Origin: Kiritimatiellales bacterium
GTDB lineage: Bacteria; Verrucomicrobiota; Kiritimatiellia; Kiritimatiellales; Tichowtungiaceae
Direction: 5' to 3'
Assembly: GCA_041656295.1 (NCBI GenBank)
Contig: JBBADV010000006.1
Span: forward strand, 62,001 to 126,000
DNA: 64,000 bases
The translations under genes were made by a program, and so were the position numbers. The notes beneath the pieces were generated by a model. It made no database searches. It was not told the origin of the DNA and saw only the letters and a program-made list of their open reading frames with translations. This document shows positions 1-7,024 of this stretch, piece after piece (the first letter of the stretch is position 1; the number at the start of each line of letters is the position of its first letter).

Positions 1-224
1 CGGCTCAGCATAATCGCCATGTCAGTCGATCGGCGGATGTTCTGCACATACTCTTTGTACTCTTTACCGAAACGACCGAGTGCGCTGCGCGAAATTTCCA
101 GGCCGCGTTCATTCAGCACCTGCAGCAGTCCGTCGTAGTCTGCGAATTTTCGTCCCACAAGCTGCTTTTCCAGCCAGGCGCGATCTTCTGGGTTCAATCG
201 GTCGATTGTGCTTAGAGCCGGCAT
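1..224 (-). CDS. Mu gp27-like phage protein (DUF3486), 3' end cut by window
   Basis: The first 74 codons are visible, starting at an ATG at 224 with a GGAGTC ribosome site just upstream. The product begins MPALSTIDRLNPEDRAWLEK and continues with a small HTH-like segment (LLQVLNERGLEISRSALGRFG). This pattern, an opening about residues per turn of a helix followed by a short helix-turn-helix, matches the DUF3486 / Mu gp27 family, which lies just before the large terminase subunit in Mu-like phages. It follows the winged-helix gene by 12 bases in the same direction, as in Mu-like late operons. The C-terminal half lies outside the window, so length cannot be judged. Confidence 0.7.
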   Translation of the reverse strand, partial: MPALSTIDRLNPEDRAWLEKQLVGRKFADYDGLLQVLNERGLEISRSALGRFGKEYKEYVQNIRRSTDMAIMLS

Positions 225-236
225 GATTGACTCCTG

Positions 237-512
237 TTAATTAGCCAGTCCGGATTCATCCAGATACGCGACACCGGCTTCCGTGATCAGGAAAATTTCA
301 ACTGATAGCGAAAGTTCTTTTTCCGCAACTTCAACCATCTTGTTTGCAATCAGATATCGGAGATGTTTACGAAGCTCGGTTTCATCGACATCGGGAAACC
401 CGAACCGGATAAGATTTTTCCGGATATATGGAACGCGCATTCCAATATGGCGGGTGCCAAATAAAATTTGAAGAATCGCGTCTCTGAACATTTCTTTCTG
501 TTCCTCTGTCAT
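237..512 (-). CDS. small winged-helix phage protein at the Mu gp26 position
   Basis: A 91-residue protein with the layout of a winged-helix domain: helices around residues 5-20 and 40-54 (DETELRKHLRYLIANKMVEV) followed by a beta hairpin (SLSVEIFLITEAGVAYL). Small ArsR-like or VpaChn25_0724-type proteins of this size sit between DUF2730 and gp27 in many Mu-like prophages, which is exactly the position here. It has a GGGGG-type ribosome site and lies 14 bases after the DUF2730-like gene. Whether it regulates transcription or helps packaging cannot be read from the sequence. Confidence 0.6.
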   Translation of the reverse strand: MTEEQKEMFRDAILQILFGTRHIGMRVPYIRKNLIRFGFPDVDETELRKHLRYLIANKMVEVAEKELSLSVEIFLITEAGVAYLDESGLAN

Positions 513-526
513 TGTGGTGCCCCCTG

Positions 527-1018
527 TTATTTGGTTCTGCTGATCAGCGCATCCAGCTTGGTATCCATCCGCACTTGAGTCTGATTCATCATTTCGATCT
601 GTTTGTTTTGCGCGGCATTCGTTTCACGAACGGCACACAAGCTGGAATTCACTTCCTCGCGGAGTTTGTTTACAGCGTCGTAAAGTTTTGCGCGGGTCTC
701 GCGGCTGGATTTTTCGCGGTCTTTAATCTCCGCATCAATGCGGTCAATTTTCTTGCTCATGCCCTCGAAGCGTTTGTCGATCGACTTGTCATAAGCCTTT
801 ATTTTTTCATCGATCTCGCTCGTGATTGACGGCTCGCGCTTCGTGAGCCTTTTGATTTGCAGAATCCCGATCGCTGCCTGCATAACAATGAAAAAACCGC
901 TGCAGAGAATCAGCCAGAATGTGCCTTGCTGAATCAGCGGGACGGTTTCGTTAACGCCGTAAGTAATTGCATCAGCGGCGGGTTTAAAACTGTTTCCAAA
1001 GAAAGCGAGCAGCATCAT
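527..1018 (-). CDS. DUF2730-like phage membrane protein (Mu gp25 position)
   Basis: A 163-residue protein with one strong transmembrane segment (about residues 30-53, GTFWLILCSGFFIVMQAAIGIL) followed by a long charged coiled coil (residues 60-160) rich in Lys, Glu, Asp and Arg. This membrane anchor plus coiled coil is the layout of DUF2730 / Mu gp25 proteins, and the neighbours (holin upstream, winged helix and gp27 downstream) fit. Its start overlaps the end of the holin gene by 4 bases, which suggests translational coupling. Its role in the phage is unknown; a spanin-like lysis role is possible but not shown. Confidence 0.55.
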   Translation of the reverse strand: MMLLAFFGNSFKPAADAITYGVNETVPLIQQGTFWLILCSGFFIVMQAAIGILQIKRLTKREPSITSEIDEKIKAYDKSIDKRFEGMSKKIDRIDAEIKDREKSSRETRAKLYDAVNKLREEVNSSLCAVRETNAAQNKQIEMMNQTQVRMDTKLDALISRTK

Positions 1019-1458
1019 TTCGGTTTCGTTCCTTTCGCGGAGATGATTTTTTCCAGAGAACGTCCGCCGGTATAAACGCCGAGGCCAACCATCACGATGT
1101 CGAGAATTTGCGAAGCTTCTGTTTCACTGAGATGCACCGGCGTAAATCCGAACCAGCGCGCGACAAGCATAATCACGAACGCGATCATCGTGAGCGGCCG
1201 CCAGTTCCCCTGCAGCCACCAGCGCGCGCCGGCCTCCGCCTGGACAACTTTACTCTGCGCTTCAGCGATCGTCGCGTCGCGCTTCGCAAACTCCGCCGCC
1301 ACCGCCAGCTCTTTTTCACGCAAGGATAGTTCCGCCTGCTTTAAAAGAAGATCGAGTTCCGCGCGCTCCTGCTCCGTGAATTTTCGTTTATCAAAAAAAC
1401 TCGTGATGCTGCTGACGATGGTGCCGAAATCAAAGTTAAGTGAAAATGTTGACGCCAT
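1015..1458 (-). CDS. 3-TM holin family protein
   Basis: 147 residues: an amphipathic N-terminus, a charged coiled coil (about 26-72), the motif WWLQGNWRPLTM, a transmembrane helix (about 88-104) and a final hydrophobic segment (about 118-133, ILDIVMVGLGVYTGGRS). The W-x-RP motif before the membrane segments is typical of the GTA/phage 3-TM holin family (PF11351), which makes inner-membrane holes for lysis. The GGAG site 8 bases before ATG supports the start. No endolysin gene was seen next to it, so lysis partners may lie outside the window. Confidence 0.75.
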   Translation of the reverse strand: MASTFSLNFDFGTIVSSITSFFDKRKFTEQERAELDLLLKQAELSLREKELAVAAEFAKRDATIAEAQSKVVQAEAGARWWLQGNWRPLTMIAFVIMLVARWFGFTPVHLSETEASQILDIVMVGLGVYTGGRSLEKIISAKGTKPK

Positions 1459-1516
1459 TATGTTCTCCGGAAAATACGGCCGGAATGCACCGGCCGCATT
1501 TGATTAACGGCGGCGG

Positions 1517-1906
1517 TTATTCCGCAGACTTCTTGTTTTTCCGCCAGGCGGCAAAGTCCTTGCCGATACTGATCGACTCCGTGACATCTTTCGCCAGATT
1601 GAGCATGTTCTCGAACAGCCGCTCTGCCAGCACTTCAGCGTCCTTGTCGGACAGCTCGAATTTCTTCGCGAAGTGGGCGACAATCTGTTTGCGCTCATCG
1701 TCGTCGAGGTCTTGCAGTTCCGCCGGTATGTTTTTCGCAGATTTAACCACGCGCAGTGCGGCCGGCAGATGCGCGGTCAACTGCATCGCTTCAACAGCGC
1801 TTAGTTTTCCGTCGTCCAGTTTTTTGTCGAGATCACCGCCAAGCTCCAGCGTGAAGTCCATCGCTTCGAGAATCGAATCGATACCGACTTTTTCTTCAGT
1901 TTCCAT
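1517..1906 (-). CDS. unrecognised acidic helical phage protein
   Basis: 129 residues, acidic, apparently all helical (for example IVAHFAKKFELSDKDAEVLA), with no membrane segment or signal peptide. It has a good GGAGC ribosome site and lies just upstream of the holin gene in the same direction, so it is probably part of the lysis/late operon. I do not recognise the family. It could be a small structural or chaperone protein; nothing seen decides this. Confidence 0.55.
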   Translation of the reverse strand: METEEKVGIDSILEAMDFTLELGGDLDKKLDDGKLSAVEAMQLTAHLPAALRVVKSAKNIPAELQDLDDDERKQIVAHFAKKFELSDKDAEVLAERLFENMLNLAKDVTESISIGKDFAAWRKNKKSAE

Positions 1907-2035
1907 GACTGCTCCTTTGGTTAAGTTACAGTCGCAATCATGGTGGGAACGGCGTTCGGTTTAGACATGAACAAGTTCCGTCTTTGTGTTGATTTTTCTG
2001 TTTGCGTCGCTAGCGTCCAGCCGTACAATAAAACC

Positions 2036-2422
2036 ATGTTAAAGTGGAGTGAAAGAGTCGAGCGGTCGCGGGACGGTTTCCGTCAATTAAAAACGGAATT
2101 TCAAAAATTAGGTGCTGAATTTAAGGCCAGACGTACGCCGAAAAAAAGCAAATCCAAGCCGCAATTAATCAAGCGCGTAACACCAGAGATGGTGCAGGAA
2201 AATTTCGCAAAAAAACGCGCGGTCGATCCACGTCTTCTTCCATACATAAAAATTAACTCCGGTTGTGATGAAAAACTCTGTCCGGTTCACGCAGAGTATT
2301 TTGATAAATTCCTGCCGCACGGACATCCGGCAATGTATTCCGAATTTCGCAAACATCCAGATTGCCAGTGCTGGATGCAGAATATTTCCGAAGCACAATA
2401 TCAACGAGAGTGTAAAAAATAA
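2036..2422 (+). CDS. plus-strand phage gene with a MuF-like Cys/His tail
   Basis: An open frame of up to 160 codons (from 1940), oriented against every neighbouring phage gene. The basic N-terminal half (KSKSKPQLIKR) is followed by a C-terminal block with spaced C and H residues: CDEKLCPVHAEYFDKF, then HPAMYSEF, then HPDCQCW. The ending resembles the HPNCRC-type motif that closes phage Mu F / SPP1 gp7 minor head proteins, but here it is free-standing. I prefer the internal ATG at 2036, because TACAAT (2024-2029) would place transcription start at or next to that ATG and no ribosome site is seen for any start. A stem-loop follows the stop. Function is inferred only from the motif. Confidence 0.5.
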   Translation: MLKWSERVERSRDGFRQLKTEFQKLGAEFKARRTPKKSKSKPQLIKRVTPEMVQENFAKKRAVDPRLLPYIKINSGCDEKLCPVHAEYFDKFLPHGHPAMYSEFRKHPDCQCWMQNISEAQYQRECKK

Positions 2423-2446
2423 GCTCCGGAGTTTCCTCCGGAGCTT
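2421..2446 (+). terminator. stem-loop after the plus-strand phage gene
   Basis: A perfect 11-bp stem (AAGCTCCGGAG / CTCCGGAGCTT) with a TTTC loop starts on the stop codon of the plus-strand gene. It is followed by CCGTGCTTTT rather than a clean T run, so it may stop transcription or protect the mRNA end. Confidence 0.5.
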
Positions 2447-2454
2447 CCGTGCTT

Positions 2455-3127
2455 TTCCTTGCCGTTGCGCGCGCGGCATCGCATTGCCAGGCCATGCCTA
2501 GCACCGAAATTTAAATCTCAATCACATCAAACCGTCCGAACATGCCTTTGTTTTCCGGACGGAAATCGCCCAACCCAACGCGCCGTCCGGTATCACGTAC
2601 AATCGTTTCAACCTGCTCGCGGCTGAGCAGTTCAGGATCGTACTCCAGTTCAAAATTCAACGTCCACTCATTGAGACGTGGACGGTGCCGCACAATGCGA
2701 CCTTTCGTTGCCGGCACAACAACCGAACGGGAATCCACTGTAAATTTCCGGCAGCCAAGCGGAAGCTGCTCCGCTGTGATCAGCAGACACGCCGCCGCGA
2801 CAGATTGCAATGAAGCGCGTCCTTTGCCCTTGCTGTATTTTGCGCCGGAAATCAGCGCGCGCTGCATATTAATTCCAGGGATGAAAAGCTCGCCGCCTTC
2901 CGTCCGGTAGGCTGCAATTTCCGCCTGTTCCTCTGCCGTCATTTTTTGCAATCCAGGAACCGGCTCCAGCAGAAAGCGGTTCATTAAAAGCGGACTGATG
3001 CCGCGTATTTTTATATTCATTGTCCGTACCATTTTTTCGTCCTTTCTATTTTCCGGCACGTTTAAAAACCTTGCCTTGTCGTGCCAGTCCGAGCCATGCC
3101 AAGCAACGCAGCGCCTCGCATCGCCGA
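2455..3127. repeat. two degenerate TTGCC/ATGCC arrays flanking the RAMP-like gene
   Basis: On the plus strand 2455-2510 contains CCTTGCC, TTGCC, AGGCC, ATGCC and TAGC in close order. 3068-3127 contains CCTTGCC, TTG, TCGTGCC, GAGCC, ATGCC and AAGC. The two short GC-rich arrays lie one on each side of the gene at 2511-3032 and have no coding content. They look like decayed five- to seven-base iterations. The coordinates span both arrays and the gene between them. Confidence 0.4.
2511..3032 (-). CDS. phage protein with Cas7/RAMP-like motifs
   Basis: 173 residues from the ATG at 3032, which has AAAGGA 8 bases upstream; a GTG nine codons earlier is less likely. Three features recall RAMP-fold (Cas7-like) proteins: the opening strand IKIRGISPLLMNRF, a FIPGINMQRALISGAKY segment resembling the IPGSSLKGALRS signature of Csm3/Cmr4-type Cas7, and a C-terminal Gly-rich stretch GLGDFRPENKGMFGRFDV. 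It sits alone between the Mor region and the lysis genes, with no CRISPR or cas gene in the window. A single-strand nucleic acid binding role in phage replication or regulation is inference. It could also be an unrelated phage family that has converged on the motif. Confidence 0.5.
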   Translation of the reverse strand: MVRTMNIKIRGISPLLMNRFLLEPVPGLQKMTAEEQAEIAAYRTEGGELFIPGINMQRALISGAKYSKGKGRASLQSVAAACLLITAEQLPLGCRKFTVDSRSVVVPATKGRIVRHRPRLNEWTLNFELEYDPELLSREQVETIVRDTGRRVGLGDFRPENKGMFGRFDVIEI

Positions 3128-3133
3128 TTTTAA

Positions 3134-3406
3134 TTAATCCCTTTTAAAACCCATATCTTTCAGTGTTGAATGATAGATTCGGTCGATCGCGTCCTGATTC
3201 ACCGGCGAATCGTTCACCAGCGCGCAGAACAGTGCGGCGATTTCCATTGTGCTGGACAATCCGTCTGCCAGCGTCATATTGCGGATGCGTTGCTCCACAT
3301 CCGGATTGTTATGCGTGAACTCATTTAGCGCCTGAACCAGCAGGCAGAGTTCGCTATAGAACAGCGTGCATTGCAGCGCGCCGCATTTGCAGTCATTAAC
3401 CGTCAT
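3134..3406 (-). CDS. unrecognised small phage protein with an N-terminal CKC motif
   Basis: 90 residues from an ATG at 3406 with GGAAGG 7 bases before it. The N-terminus MTVNDCKCGALQCTLF holds three cysteines, and the rest is helical (LNEFTHNNPDVEQRIRNMTLADGL). The open frame continues upstream to 3631, but that part has odd composition and covers hairpins, so the shorter start is used. It lies in the middle-gene region after Mor. I do not recognise the family. Confidence 0.5.
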   Translation of the reverse strand: MTVNDCKCGALQCTLFYSELCLLVQALNEFTHNNPDVEQRIRNMTLADGLSSTMEIAALFCALVNDSPVNQDAIDRIYHSTLKDMGFKRD

Positions 3407-3623
3407 GATACGTCCTTCCGTTGTATCGCGAACCGCTCCCCGAAGTGGTGGCTTCAGTACAAAAAGAGGCTCGCACCCGCTCTCCACCACAGAGACAACC
3501 GGAAGGATTGTCTGCCCCGAAGGACAAAGCGGGCACGAGCCATAATGACTAGTGCTTGGATTTTCCAAGTTGTCTGTTCTGTGGTGGAGAACAACGCGAG
3601 GAAAATCTAAATTTGAAAAATTG
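3407..3623. other. non-coding gap with two inverted repeats
   Basis: About 217 bases between phage genes. It holds CTTGGA-TTT-TCCAAG (3555-3569), a tight 6-bp hairpin, and GTGGTGG (3445-3451) paired with CCACCAC (3484-3490). A middle-gene promoter or terminator could be here, but no clear -35/-10 pair was seen. Confidence 0.35.
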
Positions 3624-4010
3624 TCAAGCATGACGATTAACCAGTTGGTGACGGACGGCTCGTTCGCGGATCGCGCGTTGCAGCATGTTTCGCGCCTGTG
3701 AATAAATCCGGCCGTTCGCCTCGTGGAACTCAGCCACCGTCGCGCGCCGGTTCAAAATATAACCGGAAGTGGTTGCGATTACCTCACCGTCGCTGGCCGC
3801 GACGATCGCGCGGCAGGTGCGCTCACTCCAGCCGAACATTTCCTTGAACCGATCGGTGTGAATTACACGAATTTCCGTCAACGCGATCTTCATCGTATTC
3901 ACGCGTTGCGTCAGTAAATCTTTTTCTTGAGCCTTGGTTTTCGAACGCTGAACTTTTTTAACAGCATTGGAATGCCCCCACGCCAGCAGGTCTCCGGTTG
4001 CACAGTTCAT
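3624..4010 (-). CDS. phage winged-helix DNA-binding protein
   Basis: 128 residues. The core LTEIRVIHTDRFKEMFGWSERTCRAIV reads as a helix-turn-helix, and a wing follows (GEVIATTSGYILNRRATVAEF). The C-terminus is helical and basic (SQARNMLQRAIRERAV). The combination of an HTH, an S/T-S-GY wing and a trailing S/A-x-R-A helix resembles small regulatory or replication-associated phage DNA-binding proteins. GGGGAG precedes the ATG, and the start overlaps the stop of the Mor gene, so the two are probably co-translated. A regulator of middle genes is a reasonable guess. Confidence 0.55.
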   Translation of the reverse strand: MNCATGDLLAWGHSNAVKKVQRSKTKAQEKDLLTQRVNTMKIALTEIRVIHTDRFKEMFGWSERTCRAIVAASDGEVIATTSGYILNRRATVAEFHEANGRIYSQARNMLQRAIRERAVRHQLVNRHA

Positions 4011-4462
4011 TAGCTTCTCCCCATTATTTTATTGTAGCGACGTGTTGTTCTGCGGCGGTTTTCCCGCCAGATCATTTTAGAGATTGCGCGCTCAGAGCAG
4101 TTGTATTCGCGAGCCAACACTTTCATGCTTTCGCCGGAATTGTATCGCCGCCGGACTTCAGCCTGGCGGATCACGGTGAAATAATGATGCTCTCGCGGAA
4201 CAGTAATGCGCTCGCCGCCAAACACCGCCGCCAGTTTTTGCGCAGTCTCCAGGCCGACGGCCTTTGTCAGATTATGTTTTTCGTCCGGCTCTTTTGGAAT
4301 AACGATGTCTAGGCCGCCCAGCTTGTCGACAAGATCAAGTGCGCTTTCAAATCCGATCACGCGCGCAACTTCCTGAAGTAGTGCCGTAAACTCGGAAGTG
4401 TCCACCGGCTCGTCCGTTATCGTTAAAGCAGGGACTCCGTTCATGAAAGAAAACTCAGACAT
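4010..4462 (-). CDS. mor: Mor-family transcription activator
   Basis: 150 residues. The central part (GGLDIVIPKEPDEKHNLTKAVG) is the dimerisation region, with the family's Gly-Gly-x-x-x-Ile-Pro pattern. The C-terminal HTH reads IRQAEVRRRYNSGESMKVLAREYNCSERAISKMIW, close to the Mor/C consensus. In phage Mu, Mor switches on the middle promoter from a site upstream of -35. Here it is the last gene of the early operon (ATG overlaps the GemA stop by 8 bases), which matches Mu order. Identification rests on the HTH and on gene order. Confidence 0.85.
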   Translation of the reverse strand: MSEFSFMNGVPALTITDEPVDTSEFTALLQEVARVIGFESALDLVDKLGGLDIVIPKEPDEKHNLTKAVGLETAQKLAAVFGGERITVPREHHYFTVIRQAEVRRRYNSGESMKVLAREYNCSERAISKMIWRENRRRTTRRYNKIMGRS

Positions 4463-4949
4463 GCGCCACCGCCTTTCTGCGTCCGCCGTGTTTCTGTTGC
4501 CGCTTCGTTAGCGCCGCGATCACGGCGCGCAGTTGTTTCCGGTCGAGCGTGTCGACGCGCAGGACGCTCGCACCGAACATACGCTTGGCAATGCCGTCCG
4601 CGTAATCCCATGCCAGCCCCTGATCGGCGAGAAGCGCGCCAACTTTTTCAAGTTGCTCTTTGTTCTCGCTCCAATCGATGATCCCTTTCGGACGTCCACC
4701 GGCAGGGCCTTGTTTCCGTTTCGCGCGCGGATCGTTTTTCGCCTGTTTAATAATCCAGACCAGGTGAATCCAGAAACGACGAGCGTCCTCAATAGAGCAT
4801 TCGCCCAGACTTGGAATGCCGCAAATCTCCATCTGCTCATAGCGCCACAGATTGATCTCCTTCGGTCTGCCGGCGGCAGTCCAGGCTTCCTTCACCTTTA
4901 CGAATATTTTTTTGCGTTCGTCATTTCCGATATTCATACGGAACCTCAC
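4455..4949 (-). CDS. gemA: GemA-like phage protein (Mu gp16, DUF1018)
   Basis: 164 residues from a GTG at 4949 that overlaps the Gam stop as GTGA; an ATG at 4937 with GAGG upstream is an equally good start. The C-terminal motif WDYADGIAKRMFGA followed by DRKQLRAVIAALTKRQ matches the DUF1018 signature (YAdgiArrmFG ... eqLraViaAL). GemA of Mu alters host gyrase activity and gene expression early in infection. The middle is Gly/Pro/Lys rich (KRKQGPAGGRPKG). It lies between gam and mor, as in Mu. Confidence 0.85.
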   Translation of the reverse strand: MRFRMNIGNDERKKIFVKVKEAWTAAGRPKEINLWRYEQMEICGIPSLGECSIEDARRFWIHLVWIIKQAKNDPRAKRKQGPAGGRPKGIIDWSENKEQLEKVGALLADQGLAWDYADGIAKRMFGASVLRVDTLDRKQLRAVIAALTKRQQKHGGRRKAVAHV

Positions 4950-5458
4950 AGCGTTGTATTTCCCTCAAGTTTCGGCTCGATCCAGAAACTTTCATCCTGC
5001 TTCACACGGCAACCGACAGCCGCCAGTTCGGTATCATTCAGACGCGCCTTCATTGCGTCCTTGTCCGGAGTGCTTTTTGTCACGATAAACTCCGGCCGTC
5101 CGGCGCTGATCAGCGCGTTGACCACTTCGTCCCACGTCCACTTCCGGTTCAGCAGCGCCAGCGCCGGAGTGCTGGATCGGAAGCCGAACAGCGCCAGCGA
5201 TGTTTCGCCGCTTTTCTTTCCGGACTGGAAGATTTCGGCACGATGCGACAGCGCATATTTCTCGGCCTGCGCGAGAAGCCCTTTAATCTTCGTTTTAACG
5301 TCGTTTATGTCGTCGTTAAACGCTTCCTGTATCTCCTGCAGCTTTGCGTCACGCTCGGCTTCCAGGCGGCGCTGTTCGACGCTCATTGCGGCGACGTCAT
5401 TCAGCGCCTGTTCAAACTCTTCGCGGGTTTCAAATCCTGAACTTTTTACGCGCGCCAT
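4946..5458 (-). CDS. gam: Gam-like DNA-end protection protein
   Basis: 170 residues. The N-terminal half is a long coiled coil (RRLEAERDAKLQEIQEAF onward, about 20-70), and the C-terminal half carries GKKSGETSLALFGFRSSTP and a W-rich core (NRKWTWDEVVNALI). This is the layout of Mu Gam (PF07352), a Ku-like dimer that binds double-strand ends and blocks host exonucleases. GGAG lies 8 bases before the ATG, and the end overlaps the GemA start. Position in the early operon fits. Confidence 0.88.
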   Translation of the reverse strand: MARVKSSGFETREEFEQALNDVAAMSVEQRRLEAERDAKLQEIQEAFNDDINDVKTKIKGLLAQAEKYALSHRAEIFQSGKKSGETSLALFGFRSSTPALALLNRKWTWDEVVNALISAGRPEFIVTKSTPDKDAMKARLNDTELAAVGCRVKQDESFWIEPKLEGNTTL

Positions 5459-5460
5459 AA

Positions 5461-5847
5461 TTAACTCCTTTTTTTGATGATTGGTTTTTTGTGTTGAGAG
5501 ACGGCGGCAACCACTGAGCTATGAGCTATCTTTCTCGATTCTTCTGCGCTGATCCCGAAGACCGCGACAGAAAGCCGCTCACATATTTCAAAAGGAAACG
5601 CCGATACTTGGTCGATGACGCATGTCGTCGGAAGATATTTGGCGACGTTTTCCTCAACGATCACAACAGCCCAGCATCCCGCATCGATTAACGGATACAG
5701 TGTGCAGCGGCCGCGACCTTCCAGACGTTTGTTTACTAGAATCTGCCACAATAAATTATGGAGACCCTGTTTAAAGTACGGCTGAAATTCTTCGAATATT
5801 TCCTGAACCTTTTCGCCTGGCGATAGCTGTTTTTTTTGTAAATTCAT
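5461..5847 (-). CDS. unrecognised early phage protein
   Basis: 128 residues with AAAGGAT before the ATG, starting almost on the MuB stop. The first third is helical (EKVQEIFEEFQPYFKQGLHNLLW), the middle has a hydrophobic strand (CWAVVIVEENVAKYL), and the C-terminus is basic (KKPIIKKRS). No motif is recognised. It lies between MuB and Gam, the semi-essential early region of Mu where small host-takeover genes vary between phages. Confidence 0.5.
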   Translation of the reverse strand: MNLQKKQLSPGEKVQEIFEEFQPYFKQGLHNLLWQILVNKRLEGRGRCTLYPLIDAGCWAVVIVEENVAKYLPTTCVIDQVSAFPFEICERLSVAVFGISAEESRKIAHSSVVAAVSQHKKPIIKKRS

Positions 5848-5849
5848 GA

Positions 5850-6782
5850 TTATCCTTTCGCGAGTTTTTGGAATGCGCGTGCGAGCGTGCTGCGATCGAG
5901 ATTCTTGTTCGCGCCTTTCGACGCGATCTGCGCGAGTTGAACGGTTTTAATAATTCCGCGCAGGCCGCCTGGTAACGTGCCGATGCTTACGAGATATTCA
6001 ACCGACTGGCTGTCCTTAATTCCCATCGCGGAAACGAGCGCCTTTGCGTCTTCAGGCTTCGACGATTCGAGGTGTGTGCGCTGTGCGATCCGACTGAATA
6101 TCTGCGCGAATTTCTGACTGCGAACGCCGCCGGTCAGTTGTGTGTAAAGCGGTTCGTTTCCAACCCACACCATGCCGGTTTTGCTCAGGTCATGAATCTG
6201 CCGGAGAAAGTCCAGCGTTCCGGCGGCCAGTACCTGCGCGTCGTCAATAATCAATACGCCGCCGCTGGCGATCAATTTCCGGACAACCGCTTTCTGCTTT
6301 TCATAGCTTCCTGGCTCCGACGGACGGATCGACATTACTTCGCAGAGCAGGTCTAAAATGCCGCGCACGCTGGCCGTCGCCTTCGTTGGCGTTGCGATCC
6401 ATACATTCGGGTGAGTCTCGGCATAATGCCGCGCTGTGACCGTTTTTCCTGCGCCTGCTGCGCCGTAAGCGATGGTGAGGCTTTTTAAACGGTGTGCCAT
6501 TTCAATCGTATCCCACACGCGCTTTGCGCTCGGCGTTCCGATCCACTCCGGTTCGGGCAGCAGATCATCAGAATAACCTTGTCCGGACGTGTAGCTCTCA
6601 AGCCAGAGGGCGATCTGCGCCTCGATCTCTTTCACGTTTCCAGGGTATTTATCCTTGAGCCACTGGCTCAACGCAGCGGAACTGATTCCAATCAGCGCCG
6701 CCAGTTTGTTTTGACTTAATCCCGCCGCTTTGTTGGCGAGGATGTCGTTGATGCTTTTCTTCAGGTTTGCGTTCGATCCCAC
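5850..6782 (-). CDS. MuB-like ATPase, target-selection protein
   Basis: 310 residues from a GTG at 6782 with a strong AAGGAGG site. Residues 1-65 form a lambda-repressor-type HTH (GLSQNKLAALIGISSAALSQWL). The AAA domain shows Walker A GAAGAGKT (107-114) and Walker B VLIIDDAQ (176-183), followed by a sensor-like region (GMVWVGNEP). MuB binds target DNA, activates the transposase and enforces target immunity. The N-terminal HTH plus AAA arrangement matches Mu B. It is transcribed after the transposase and the small membrane protein. Confidence 0.9.
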   Translation of the reverse strand: MGSNANLKKSINDILANKAAGLSQNKLAALIGISSAALSQWLKDKYPGNVKEIEAQIALWLESYTSGQGYSDDLLPEPEWIGTPSAKRVWDTIEMAHRLKSLTIAYGAAGAGKTVTARHYAETHPNVWIATPTKATASVRGILDLLCEVMSIRPSEPGSYEKQKAVVRKLIASGGVLIIDDAQVLAAGTLDFLRQIHDLSKTGMVWVGNEPLYTQLTGGVRSQKFAQIFSRIAQRTHLESSKPEDAKALVSAMGIKDSQSVEYLVSIGTLPGGLRGIIKTVQLAQIASKGANKNLDRSTLARAFQKLAKG

Positions 6783-6830
6783 GGTTGGTGCCTCCTTAGG
6801 GTTGATGTTTTCCGTGCAAACTCCGGCGGC

Positions 6831-7016
6831 TCATCCGCCGAAGAAAAATTGTCCGACTCCGAAGCAGAAAAGTAAGAATGCTTCTGCCAGAGCGAGCATC
6901 AGCAGGTTGCGGCTACGGCACTGCAGTTGCAGAATTTGCGTATCCTTTTTTGACATGCGCAACTGTCGGGTTTTTGCATGGTTTTTAAGGTAACGATTGA
7001 TGTCGGTTTTGTTCAT
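6831..7016 (-). CDS. small membrane protein in the phage early operon
   Basis: 61 residues with AGGAGG 6 bases before the ATG. A charged N-terminus (MNKTDINRYLKNHAKTRQLRMSKKDTQ) leads to one transmembrane segment (LLMLALAEAFLLFCFGVGQFFFG). The good ribosome site and placement between transposase and MuB make it a likely real gene. It might be a superinfection or host-interaction factor. No family is recognised. Confidence 0.55.
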   Translation of the reverse strand: MNKTDINRYLKNHAKTRQLRMSKKDTQILQLQCRSRNLLMLALAEAFLLFCFGVGQFFFGG

Positions 7017-7024
7017 GGTGCCTC

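Noticed and set aside
3407..3631. N-terminal extension of the 3134-3406 gene to 165 residues
   Set aside because: The extra 75 codons cover two inverted repeats and lack a ribosome site, while the internal ATG has a clear one.
4533..5477. 314-codon plus-strand open frame
   Set aside because: It lies fully antisense to gam and gemA, which have clear family motifs, and its own translation has no recognisable features.
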